64,000 bases of DNA from Verrucomicrobiota bacterium (GTDB taxonomy: Bacteria > Verrucomicrobiota > Verrucomicrobiia > Limisphaerales > VHDF01), in the NCBI GenBank assembly GCA_016871495.1, contig VHDF01000001.1, positions 96,612 through 160,611 of the forward strand. Reading direction: 5' to 3'. Shown piece after piece: positions 39,092 through 47,020 of this stretch. The position numbers and the translations under genes were made by a program. Every line of letters starts with the position of its first letter. Position 1 is the stretch's first letter. The notes below the pieces were generated by a model that worked only from the letters and a program-made list of their open reading frames with translations, had not been told where the DNA came from and made no database searches.

Positions 39092-40309
39092 ATGGACTGG
39101 GCGGCATTTCGACGCGACTTCCCCATCCTGGAGGAAGTGGTGCATGGGCATCCCCTCATCTACTTTGACAACGCCGCCAGCAGCCAGAAGCCGAGGCAGG
39201 TCATCGAAGCCATCTCCCATTTTTACGCGCACTCGAATGCCAATGTGCATCGGGGCATTCACGAATTAAGCGATCGGGCCACCGGGATCTACGAATCCGC
39301 CCGTCAGCGGGCCGCCCGCTTCCTCCATGCCCGCGATCCTTCGGAGATTATTTTCACGCGCGGCACCACGGAAGGAATCAACCTCGTCGCAGCGGCTTGG
39401 GCTTGTGAAAACATCAAAGCGGGCGAAGTCATCCTGCTGTCGGAAATGGAGCATCACTCCAATCTGGTTCCCTGGCAGATGGCGGCTCGAAAAACCGGCG
39501 CCAAGTTGCGCTTCGTGCCGGTGCATGGGGATGAGGCAGTGCTGGACTTGGAGGACCTGGAACGGCAGCTCTCCGAGGGCGTGCGTCTTGTGGCTCTGAC
39601 TCACATTTCCAACACGATGGCGGTGGTGAATCCCGTGCGCCGGATCTGTGAGGCCGCCCGGCGAGCAGGCGCGGTCAGTGTCATCGACGCGGCGCAGAGT
39701 GCCGGACACCTCCCCTTGGATGTCCAGGAAATGGGATGCGATTTTCTGGCCTTTTCGAGTCACAAGATCTGCGGGCCGACGGGCATCGGTGTGCTCTACG
39801 GGCGCAAGGAGATCCTGGCCGGGATGACGCCTTATCAAGGTGGTGGAGAGATGATCTCGCGGGTGGAGTATCATTCGACCACCTACAACGTGCCCCCGCA
39901 TCGGTTCGAAGCCGGAACGCCGGACATCGCCGGCGCGGCGGGACTCCTGGCGGCGTTCGATTATCTGGATCGCGTCGGTCGCAAGGCTATCTTTCATCAC
40001 GACCAAGCGCTGGCAACCACGCTGGCCTCCGAGTTGCGTTCAATGCCCGGAGTGCGTGTCTTCGGCCCTTCCGGGTCCAGGGCGGGCTTGGTCTGCTTCA
40101 CGCTGCCGGGGATCCACGCACTGGACTTCGCCACGATGGCGGACCAGCGCGGGGTCGCGTTGCGAGCAGGGCATCATTGCAATCAGCCGCTGATGGAGAA
40201 GCTGGGTGTGGCCGCCACCTTGCGGGCCAGTTTTTACTTTTACAACACGGAGTCAGAATTGACTCGATTCCTGGAAATCCTCCATGAATTGAAACGAAAA
40301 CTGGCATGA
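39092..40309 (+). CDS. sufS: Cysteine desulfurase SufS
   Basis: SufS is a pyridoxal-phosphate enzyme that converts cysteine to alanine and a protein-bound persulfide. The 405 aa product has the aminotransferase class V fold, beginning at TYFDNAASSQKPRQVIE-type sequence near residue 22. The PLP Lys lies in FLAFSSHKICGPTGIGVLYG and the active Cys in LRAGHHCNQPLMEKLGV. The context with sufE places it in the SUF pathway. Its stop overlaps the next gene by 4 bp. Confidence 0.97.
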   Translation: MDWAAFRRDFPILEEVVHGHPLIYFDNAASSQKPRQVIEAISHFYAHSNANVHRGIHELSDRATGIYESARQRAARFLHARDPSEIIFTRGTTEGINLVAAAWACENIKAGEVILLSEMEHHSNLVPWQMAARKTGAKLRFVPVHGDEAVLDLEDLERQLSEGVRLVALTHISNTMAVVNPVRRICEAARRAGAVSVIDAAQSAGHLPLDVQEMGCDFLAFSSHKICGPTGIGVLYGRKEILAGMTPYQGGGEMISRVEYHSTTYNVPPHRFEAGTPDIAGAAGLLAAFDYLDRVGRKAIFHHDQALATTLASELRSMPGVRVFGPSGSRAGLVCFTLPGIHALDFATMADQRGVALRAGHHCNQPLMEKLGVAATLRASFYFYNTESELTRFLEILHELKRKLA

Positions 40310-40887
40310 ACCCGACCCGCTCCATTCAAACCGAGCTGTCCGGTCCAGAGGCCGCCGGAATCACAATGGGAAGGCTCCAGGAAATCTATCCCGGCGCCCG
40401 GCGGGCTTTGTTCAAACGATATCATATCGGCGGATGCAGCAGTTGCGGATTCCTCCCGGACGAAACCTTGGCCGCTGTTTTGGCCCGGCACCAGAATCCT
40501 CCCCTAGCCGAGGTTCTCGCGCACTTGGTGGCGAGCCAGGAACAAGACGTCGCCATGGAGATGGATCCGCCAGAGGCCGCCAGCCGCATGAAACAGGGCG
40601 AAAAGGTACGATTGCTGGACATTCGCACTCGGGAGGAATGGGAAGCAACCCGGATCCCGGGCGCGGAATTTGTCAACCAAGCCTTGGTGCAGTCGTTGAT
40701 GGGAGCGGAAGGTCGCCAAGGACTGCTCGTGTTCTACGATCACCTGGGCAAATCGAGCCTGGATGCCGCGGCGTACTTTTGGGGGCACGGTCATGAAAAC
40801 GCGCGTTCCCTGCGAGGCGGCATTGACGCCTGGGCTTTGCAGGTGGATCCCTCCATTCCGCGCTACCGTCTCGAGGCTTCATCATGA
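40306..40887 (+). CDS. Rhodanese-like protein with N-terminal Cys-x2-Cys domain and no catalytic Cys
   Basis: The 193 aa product has two parts. Residues 20-60 form a small helical domain with GGCSSCGFLPDETL (Cys44, Cys47), resembling DUF1858-type domains. Residues 88-180 are rhodanese-like: RLLDIRTREEWEATRIPGAE and the closing LRGGIDAW. The active loop reads YDHLGKSS at 144-151, so Asp145 takes the place of the sulfur-carrying Cys. Sulfur transfer by the usual mechanism is therefore unlikely; a binding role in Fe-S assembly is an inference from the operon. It overlaps both neighbours by 4 bp. Confidence 0.85.
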   Translation: MNPTRSIQTELSGPEAAGITMGRLQEIYPGARRALFKRYHIGGCSSCGFLPDETLAAVLARHQNPPLAEVLAHLVASQEQDVAMEMDPPEAASRMKQGEKVRLLDIRTREEWEATRIPGAEFVNQALVQSLMGAEGRQGLLVFYDHLGKSSLDAAAYFWGHGHENARSLRGGIDAWALQVDPSIPRYRLEASS

Positions 40888-41402
40888 GTTCAGAGCTTGA
40901 ATCGAAAATCGCCTCGACCCTGGGGCGCCTGGAAAACATGGGCGAAATGAGCGATGCCGACGCCGTCGGCACCGTGGGTAACGCCGACTGTGGCGACATG
41001 CTGCGGGTTTGGATCAAATTCAAAGAAGAGAACGGGCGCAAAGTCATCGACCGGGCCAGTTTTCAATCGTTCGGCTGCGAAACCGCCATCGCCGCCGCCC
41101 ATCTGGCCATGGCACTGATCAAGGGAAAGTCTCCCGCCGAAGCCCTGGCCCTGCAGGGAGAAGAGTTCGCAGCGGAGTTGGGACCGCTTCCGCCGACCCG
41201 CATTCATTGCACCCAACTCGTCGAAGGCGCCCTCCGTTCCGCCCTTTCCGAAGGGCAAGTGGCACCTGCAGGGGCGACCGCGCCGGCAAGAGCGGAACCC
41301 GATCCACCCATGCCTGGACTTTCCGATGCGCTGGCCCGCAACGAAACGGGGACCGGAGGCGTCAAAGTGGTTTTCCTGAAGCCCGGTGAAACAGCGTCTT
41401 AG
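40884..41402 (+). CDS. IscU/NifU-type Fe-S scaffold protein
   Basis: The 172 aa product carries the NifU N-terminal domain. GNADCGDMLRVWIKF provides Cys36 and Asp38, FGCETAIAAAHLAMALIKGK provides Cys65, and LPPTRIHCTQLVEGAL provides His108 and Cys109, matching the cluster-ligand set of IscU. There is no SufU-type insertion. A Pro/Ala-rich C-terminal tail of about 50 residues follows residue 122 and is not part of the domain. It is the last gene of the suf operon, coupled by ATGA to the preceding gene. The cell therefore has two candidate scaffolds, SufBCD and this protein. Confidence 0.9.
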   Translation: MSSELESKIASTLGRLENMGEMSDADAVGTVGNADCGDMLRVWIKFKEENGRKVIDRASFQSFGCETAIAAAHLAMALIKGKSPAEALALQGEEFAAELGPLPPTRIHCTQLVEGALRSALSEGQVAPAGATAPARAEPDPPMPGLSDALARNETGTGGVKVVFLKPGETAS

Positions 41403-42272
41403 GTTCCTCGTCCGGCCTTGACGGTCACCGACCCTCCGCGCGCGCACTCACTTGCCGTCTCTCTTCGTCGGAAACACCACATCCATCATCCTTAAAGCGG
41501 CAGTGGATCCTCGTGAAGATTTGCGAAGGCCTGGATGAGAAAGACAGGACCAAGCACGAAGCCTATCCCCTATGGATCTGGTGAGTGATTCAGAATGGTT
41601 TCCTCGCCAGGACCTCGCGAAGATTCTGGAAGGACAATTGCGATTTTAAGGTTCAACCCGTCGCAACCGACATAACGCAACTCAAACTCGTCCCGCCAAG
41701 AGTCCCAACAGGATTCCGTCGCGGAGACGCAGAGGTCGGAAATCCGACTGAGGCTCTGATATTCGCGCGAGCGGCTTGGAGTGCGGCAGCCCTCTGCCGC
41801 TTTCTAGCATGGGGTCAATATCATCGCGTCCGAAAGCGCCAGAGGGCTGCCGCACTCCAAAACCTGGCGGAACCATCACCACCCTCTCCTTCCCCAATCG
41901 GTCTGTGTAAATCCACCTTCATCTGTGGATCCACCGCCCCTCTTCTCCGCTCCTCCACGCAAAAAACCACACTCGCTTTCCCACACCTCGAGTTTCTCCG
42001 CCGGGAGATTTGCGGGCGCTCTCGCGCCGGGCCGACGCACCGGTACACCCGGTCGGAACCTGTCCCAGACTCTGTCGGATTTTCGAGTGCCCCTTTCGTT
42101 TCGTCAGGCATTCCCATTTGTCGGAGCGCGCACAGGTCGGAAGACTCCAGATTTTTCAACGACGGCGGCGGGTCGCAGGACGATTCAACCTCGCTCCGGG
42201 GCAAAAGGAGAACGACGGTGGGCTGTCCGTAACGGCTTTGCTTCATGAAACCTCCGAGGTAAGCTGCCGCCC
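41403..42272. other. Gene-free interval with an inverted repeat
   Basis: The 870 bp between the suf operon and the VOC gene hold no convincing gene: the open frames have low-complexity, Arg/Pro/Ser-heavy translations. The clear structure is the long inverted repeat at 41776-41860. The remainder looks like degraded intergenic DNA. Confidence 0.6.
41776..41860. repeat. Long imperfect inverted repeat
   Basis: Two 29 nt arms (41776-41804 and 41832-41860) match at 28 positions as reverse complements, with a 27 nt loop. The arms contain GAGTGCGGCAGCCCTCTG. As RNA they would form a very stable hairpin on either strand. The form suggests a REP-like dispersed repeat. There is no T-run beside it, so terminator function is not supported. 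Confidence 0.85.
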
Positions 42273-42677
42273 ATGATTGTCAAAACCTTTCATCACGTGC
42301 GCTTCCGACTCAACGACCTTGAGAAAACCGTCCAGTTCTACCAATCGGTGTTGGGACTGGAAGAGGTGCGCCGCAACCGGTCGCCGCGCGGTTCCGAGCT
42401 GGTTTTTCTCAAATTGCCCGGCAGCGAAACCTTGCTCGAGCTCTGCTGCTTTCCTTCCAGCGGTCCGGTTCAAGTCCAGCCCGACCTGACTCATCTGGCT
42501 TTCGAGGTGGAGAGTCTGGAGGATTTCGGACGCCATCTCGTCGGATTGGGGCTCAAGTTTTCGGACGGACCTCATTTCAAAGACAACGGCGGCGGATTCG
42601 CCTTCATTGACGCGCCGGAGGGTTATGAAGTCGAACTCATCCAACGACCAAAAACCACCCCCACTCCGTCCGTGTAG
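42273..42677 (+). CDS. VOC-family (glyoxalase-like) protein
   Basis: The 134 aa product has the vicinal oxygen chelate fold: HHVRFRLNDLEKTVQFYQSV at the start, LLELCCF after it, DLTHLAFEVESLEDFGRHL in the second half and PEGYEVELIQRP at the end. His and Glu residues that bind metal in glyoxalase I-type enzymes are present at the expected places (His8, Glu57, His75, Glu123 by count). The substrate cannot be inferred. It is 51 bp upstream of folP and may be cotranscribed. Confidence 0.88.
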   Translation: MIVKTFHHVRFRLNDLEKTVQFYQSVLGLEEVRRNRSPRGSELVFLKLPGSETLLELCCFPSSGPVQVQPDLTHLAFEVESLEDFGRHLVGLGLKFSDGPHFKDNGGGFAFIDAPEGYEVELIQRPKTTPTPSV

Positions 42678-42728
42678 AACTTGGCTCCATTCCATGCCCG
42701 CCAATCTTAAGAGCCTTGGGCCGCTGCC

Positions 42729-43577
42729 ATGAACATGGTCTGGAAAGCCCGGGATCGACGCTGGGAATTCCCCGGACGCACGCTGGTCATGGGAATCGTA
42801 AATGTCACGCCCGATTCCTTCTCAGACGGGGGCCGTTACTTGTCCCCCGCGAAGGCGATTGAACACGGCAAGGCTCTGGCAGCAGCGGGCGCTGATGTCC
42901 TCGATATCGGAGGGGAATCCACCCGTCCGGGCGCGGAGCCCGTCTCCGAGGAGGAGGAGAAGGGGCGCATTCTGCCCGTGATTGAGAGATTGGCGAAGGA
43001 AGTGCCGGCGGCGATTTCGGTGGACACCATGAAGGCCGGGGTGGCCAGAGCGGCGATCCACGCTGGAGCGGTGGTGGTCAACGACGTGGCGGCGGCACAG
43101 CAAGGTCCCTCCATGTGGGACGTGCTGAAGGAGACGGAGGCGGGCTATGTGTGCATGCACATGAGGGGGGATCCGCGCACCATGCAGCAGCATCCGGTTT
43201 ACTCGGATATCGTCCGTGACATAAGCGCTTTTTTTGGTGAACGGTTGGCCAGTCTCGTGCGGCATGGCATCTCGGCGGAAGCCGTTGTTTTTGATCCAGG
43301 CATTGGCTTCGGCAAGACCGATGATCATAATTTGCAGTTGCTCGCAAACATGCCTGCTTTTACAAACTGGCAGCGGCCCTTGCTGCTGGGGGTATCGCGG
43401 AAGTCGTTCATGGGCAGGCTGCTTGGCCTGAAGGAAGCGGATCGGATGCCTACTTCCCTCGCCTGCGCGGTCTGGGGCGCTTTGAACGGTGCGAATATTC
43501 TCCGGGTGCACGACGCGGCGGAAACCGCGCAAGCGTTGCATTTGCTGCGGCTTATCCAAGCTCGGACCGCGAATTGA
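42729..43577 (+). CDS. folP: Dihydropteroate synthase
   Basis: This enzyme joins p-aminobenzoate to the pterin pyrophosphate in folate synthesis and is the sulfonamide target. The 282 aa product has both family signatures: GIVNVTPDSFSDGGRYLSPA near residue 22 and LDIGGESTRPGAEPVSEEE near 60. It also has VVFDPGIGFGKTDDHNLQLL and the LLGVSRKSFMG loop. The stop is directly followed by the cdaA ATG. Confidence 0.97.
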   Translation: MNMVWKARDRRWEFPGRTLVMGIVNVTPDSFSDGGRYLSPAKAIEHGKALAAAGADVLDIGGESTRPGAEPVSEEEEKGRILPVIERLAKEVPAAISVDTMKAGVARAAIHAGAVVVNDVAAAQQGPSMWDVLKETEAGYVCMHMRGDPRTMQQHPVYSDIVRDISAFFGERLASLVRHGISAEAVVFDPGIGFGKTDDHNLQLLANMPAFTNWQRPLLLGVSRKSFMGRLLGLKEADRMPTSLACAVWGALNGANILRVHDAAETAQALHLLRLIQARTAN

Positions 43578-44429
43578 ATGCTCGAAACACTGCAAAGTCT
43601 ATTTCAGGCCACCTGGCGTCCCGTGGTCGAAATTCTCTTTCTCGCCGTGGGGATCTACTATGCGTTCACCTTCGTGAGAGGAACACGTGGAGCACCCATC
43701 GTGAGCGGATTTGTGCTCGTCCTGGTGGGACTCGCGGCGACCTCGAAACTGCTCGATCTCAAAGTTCTGCAATGGCTCCTGGGCAGCTTTTCGACGGTCC
43801 TGATCCTGGCGGTACTCGTGATCTTCCAGCCCGAACTCAGACGCATGCTGGCCGAATTGGGCAGCCAAAACTTCCTGCAAGCCGTGCGCGAGCAGCGGGA
43901 AAACATCGAAGTCGTCATTCGCACCGTCGAACGTCTCGCGGAGGTTCACATCGGAGCGCTGATCGCCATCGAACGTTCCATCCAACTCCACGAGGCCGTG
44001 GAGTCGGGCATTCGCATCGATTGCGAGGCAACCCCTGAAATGTTCGAGACCATTTTCTTCCCCAACAACGCCATCCACGACGGCGGGGCCATCCTCAAAG
44101 GCGACCGCATCGCGTTTGCCGCCTGCATTTTTCCCCTCACTCAAAGGCAGGATCTGAACAAGTCCCTCGGCACACGCCATCGCGCCGCCATCGGGCTGTC
44201 GGAGGAAACCGACGCGGTCGTGGTGGTGGTCTCCGAGGAGGTCGGCGCCATCTCCTACGCCTACAAAGGCCAACTCACACGCGGAGTCAGCAGCGAGGAA
44301 CTTCGATCCTTCCTCACCTCCGTTCTGGTTCGCAAGAGCGGTTCGCGCAGCCTGGTTGAATCCCTCAAAGCCAGATTCGCAGGAAGTGCCCGCAACCCGG
44401 AACCGCCGGCGAAAACGAGCGAACCCTGA
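43578..44429 (+). CDS. cdaA: Diadenylate cyclase CdaA
   Basis: CdaA makes cyclic di-AMP from two ATP molecules at the inner membrane. The 283 aa product has three N-terminal membrane helices (about residues 13-95), then the DAC domain. The two catalytic motifs are visible: NAIHDGGAILKGDRI (DGA-type) and LGTRHRAAIGLSEE (RHR). The gene is followed by a YbbR-type gene and glmM, the conserved cda-glm arrangement, with folP added in front. Confidence 0.96.
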   Translation: MLETLQSLFQATWRPVVEILFLAVGIYYAFTFVRGTRGAPIVSGFVLVLVGLAATSKLLDLKVLQWLLGSFSTVLILAVLVIFQPELRRMLAELGSQNFLQAVREQRENIEVVIRTVERLAEVHIGALIAIERSIQLHEAVESGIRIDCEATPEMFETIFFPNNAIHDGGAILKGDRIAFAACIFPLTQRQDLNKSLGTRHRAAIGLSEETDAVVVVVSEEVGAISYAYKGQLTRGVSSEELRSFLTSVLVRKSGSRSLVESLKARFAGSARNPEPPAKTSEP

Positions 44430-44441
44430 CCTTGCTGCATC

Positions 44442-44867
44442 ATGCCCTGGCAAGACCTCATCACGCGCAATTTTGGGTGGAAGGCCTTCAGCGTCCTGCT
44501 GGCGAGCATGATTTGGTACAACATCCATACGGACATCGATGGCGAAGTCATCCCCCGTCGAGGACCCTTGGGCCATTCCGCAGCGGAACGCTTCTCGAAG
44601 GTTCCGATCGAGATCCTGCATCCCCAAGGTGCCGCTTTACCCGTAAAGCTCTCCCCGGCTCAGGTCGATGTAGTGGTGGAAGGCCCTGTTGAAGTGCTTG
44701 AGCAACTGCAAACGCGCGAAATCCGTGTCTTTGTCCAACCCGGCAAGGACCACGCCGCGTCTTCCAGCAAAGTTCCCGTCCAAGTCTTCGTCCCGCCGGG
44801 CGTCACGGTCATTCAAATTACCCCTCAGGTCGTCACCCTTGAACGAGGGGCCAACGGTTCGCGTTAA
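44442..44867 (+). CDS. YbbR-domain protein, CdaR-like
   Basis: The 141 aa product has one N-terminal membrane segment (RNFGWKAFSVLLASMIWYNI, residues 9-28) followed by a single extracytoplasmic YbbR-like domain with VDVVVEGPVEVLEQLQTREI. YbbR/CdaR proteins modulate CdaA in Firmicutes; those usually have several YbbR repeats, while this one is short. It starts 12 bp after cdaA and ends 9 bp before glmM. Confidence 0.85.
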   Translation: MPWQDLITRNFGWKAFSVLLASMIWYNIHTDIDGEVIPRRGPLGHSAAERFSKVPIEILHPQGAALPVKLSPAQVDVVVEGPVEVLEQLQTREIRVFVQPGKDHAASSSKVPVQVFVPPGVTVIQITPQVVTLERGANGSR

Positions 44868-44876
44868 TCTCCGATC

Positions 44877-46259
44877 ATGAGTCAGACCAAGAAAATCTTC
44901 GGCACGGACGGCGTCCGCGGCACAGCCAACATCGAGCCGGTCACCGCAGAAACAGCCCTCAAACTTGGAAGGGCGGCCGCTCACGTGTTCAAAAACCTCC
45001 ACACCGAATCGCGCGGCCGCGGCAAACACAGGATCGTCATCGGCAAAGACACCCGCCTGTCGGGCTACATGCTCGAGAATGCGGTGTCCTCGGGCATTCT
45101 CTCCATGGGGGTGGACGTGCTTTTCATCGGCCCCCTCCCCACGCCGGGAGTCGCCTATGTGACGCGCAGCCTGCGCGCCGACGCCGGCATCGTCATCTCG
45201 GCTTCGCACAATCCCTACGACGACAACGGCATCAAGTTTTTCCAAGGCGACGGTTTCAAGCTCGACGACAAAGTCGAAGCGGAAGTGGAGGAACTGGTCT
45301 TCAGCGGCGAAATCGAAAACATCCGGCCCACCGCCGGTCAAATCGGCAAGGCGGTGCGCATCGACGATGCCCTGGGCCGTTATATCGAATACGCCAAAGC
45401 CTCCCTGCCCCGCGGCCTGAACCTCGAGGGCATGCGCATCGTCGTGGATTGCGCCCATGGCGCGGCTTATAAGGCCACCCCCTGCGTGCTGCGGGAACTC
45501 GGGGCCGAGGTGTTCGCCTACGGCATTCAGCCGGATGGCTTGAACATCAATCGCGATTGCGGATCGATGCACCCGGAAGCCATGTGCCAGAAGGTCTGGG
45601 AACACCGCGCCCATATCGGCATCGCGCACGACGGTGACGCCGATCGCGTGCTGCTCTGCGACGAAACCGGCCACCTCGTCGACGGCGACGACATCATGGC
45701 CATCGCCGCCCTCGACCTGCTCGCCAGCGGCGCCTTGCGCGAAAAGACACTGGTGGCCACCGTCATGAGCAATTCAGGCCTGGACCAAGCCCTCAAACAG
45801 GCAGGGGGCAAAGTCGTGCGCACCGCCGTGGGCGACAAAAACGTCATCGATGAAATGCTCCGTCACGGCTACAATTTCGGCGGAGAGCAAAGCGGCCATA
45901 TCATTTTCAGCGATCACGCCTCCACCGGAGATGGCCTCGTCGCCGCCCTCCAGATTCTGCGCATCATGAAGTCCGCCGACAAACCGCTCTCGGTGCTCGG
46001 CAAGTGCTGGCGTCGCTTCCCTCAAGTCGTCACCAACGTCAAGGTGCGCGAGAAAACCCCCTTCGCGGAGTTGGACGGCGTTCTCGACCTCGTGACTCAA
46101 GCCGAAAAAACTTTGAAACCTCTGGGCGGGCGAGTGCTGCTTCGTTACTCCGGAACCGAACCGAAGGCGCGGTTGCTCGCCGAAGGTCCGGATAAGCCGG
46201 AACTCGAAAGGATCAGCCGCGGTATCATCGAGAAGATCCGCGCCCAGGTTGGAGGATGA
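44877..46259 (+). CDS. glmM: Phosphoglucosamine mutase
   Basis: GlmM converts glucosamine-6-phosphate to glucosamine-1-phosphate for UDP-GlcNAc and thus peptidoglycan and LPS synthesis. The 460 aa product starts MSQTKKIFGTDGVRGTANIE. It has the catalytic phosphoserine loop VISASHNPYDDNGIKFF, the metal loop HDGDADRVLL, the sugar loop GGEQSGHIIF and the phosphate loop RYSGTEPKARLLAEG. Its 3' end overlaps the convergent prepilin-like gene by 35 bp. Confidence 0.98.
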   Translation: MSQTKKIFGTDGVRGTANIEPVTAETALKLGRAAAHVFKNLHTESRGRGKHRIVIGKDTRLSGYMLENAVSSGILSMGVDVLFIGPLPTPGVAYVTRSLRADAGIVISASHNPYDDNGIKFFQGDGFKLDDKVEAEVEELVFSGEIENIRPTAGQIGKAVRIDDALGRYIEYAKASLPRGLNLEGMRIVVDCAHGAAYKATPCVLRELGAEVFAYGIQPDGLNINRDCGSMHPEAMCQKVWEHRAHIGIAHDGDADRVLLCDETGHLVDGDDIMAIAALDLLASGALREKTLVATVMSNSGLDQALKQAGGKVVRTAVGDKNVIDEMLRHGYNFGGEQSGHIIFSDHASTGDGLVAALQILRIMKSADKPLSVLGKCWRRFPQVVTNVKVREKTPFAELDGVLDLVTQAEKTLKPLGGRVLLRYSGTEPKARLLAEGPDKPELERISRGIIEKIRAQVGG

Positions 46260-47010
46260 GTTTCTCCGCAGGCAATCGCCCCACCCTCGCGGCAGGCAAA
46301 CGCAGATCCTGAGCTTCCAGACGCAAACGTTCGCCAGACGCATGGCCATCGGCAAAGACCAATTGCGCCTTCTCCTCGTGCCGGAAGTGTACGGTCGGCT
46401 CGTCCTGATGGACGTAGTAGAACTCCTCCAGCAATGGACGCTCAGGAGTGGCAGGAAGCTGGAACGTATTGATCTGGGCGCTATCCGCAAATACCCCGAG
46501 CCGGGAGGGGTCCGCCACCAGACTCAAATCGATGGCAGGAGAAGCGGGCGGCGCCGAAAGATTCAAGTTGTATCCAAACCCCCAGGCCGGTCCTGAAGCC
46601 TTCAATTTGAAAGCGCTCGAGGCATAGCGCAACGAAGGACAAAGGCCTACCGTTGAGGGGGTCAAATAGGCTTGCAACGCACCCGCCGCCGGATCGAAAG
46701 CCCTTTCACCTTCCCGTCCATCTTGCAGCCAGCCGAACCAGTAAATCACCCCGTCGCGATGCTTGCCCGTCCGGTAGCGAAAGGCTCTTTGCTGGTAGTC
46801 GTCCCAATACAAAGCGCAGGCCAAGCCCAGCTGACGGAGCGAGGATAGGCATTGCGCCTGACGAGTCTGGGCACGGGCACGGCTCAGCGCTGGAAGCAAC
46901 AAGGAACCCAGCGCCGAAATGACCGCGACGGTCACCATCAACTCCATGATGCTGTATCCTCGCCCTGCGGCCCGCACCCATCCCCAGACCCGTTCAATCC
47001 GAATCCTCAT
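46225..47010 (-). CDS. Prepilin-type N-terminal cleavage/methylation protein with H-x9-DG motif
   Basis: The 261 aa product has a prepilin-like leader GRGYSIMELMVTVAVISALG at about residues 17-36, with Gly before Tyr and Glu at mature position 5 or 6. A hydrophobic helix follows. The C-terminal region contains HEEKAQLVFADGH, the H-x9-DG pattern. The leader deviates from FTLIE (YSIME), but the overall layout matches the first gene of the window. Function is unknown beyond probable export. It is convergent with glmM. Confidence 0.8.
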   Translation of the reverse strand: MRIRIERVWGWVRAAGRGYSIMELMVTVAVISALGSLLLPALSRARAQTRQAQCLSSLRQLGLACALYWDDYQQRAFRYRTGKHRDGVIYWFGWLQDGREGERAFDPAAGALQAYLTPSTVGLCPSLRYASSAFKLKASGPAWGFGYNLNLSAPPASPAIDLSLVADPSRLGVFADSAQINTFQLPATPERPLLEEFYYVHQDEPTVHFRHEEKAQLVFADGHASGERLRLEAQDLRLPAARVGRLPAEKLILQPGRGSSR

Positions 47011-47020
47011 GCAAACCTTC

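Noticed and set aside
41585..42232. 215-codon plus-strand frame in the gap after the suf operon
   Set aside because: Low-complexity composition, it crosses the inverted repeat, and no ribosome-binding site or motif is visible.
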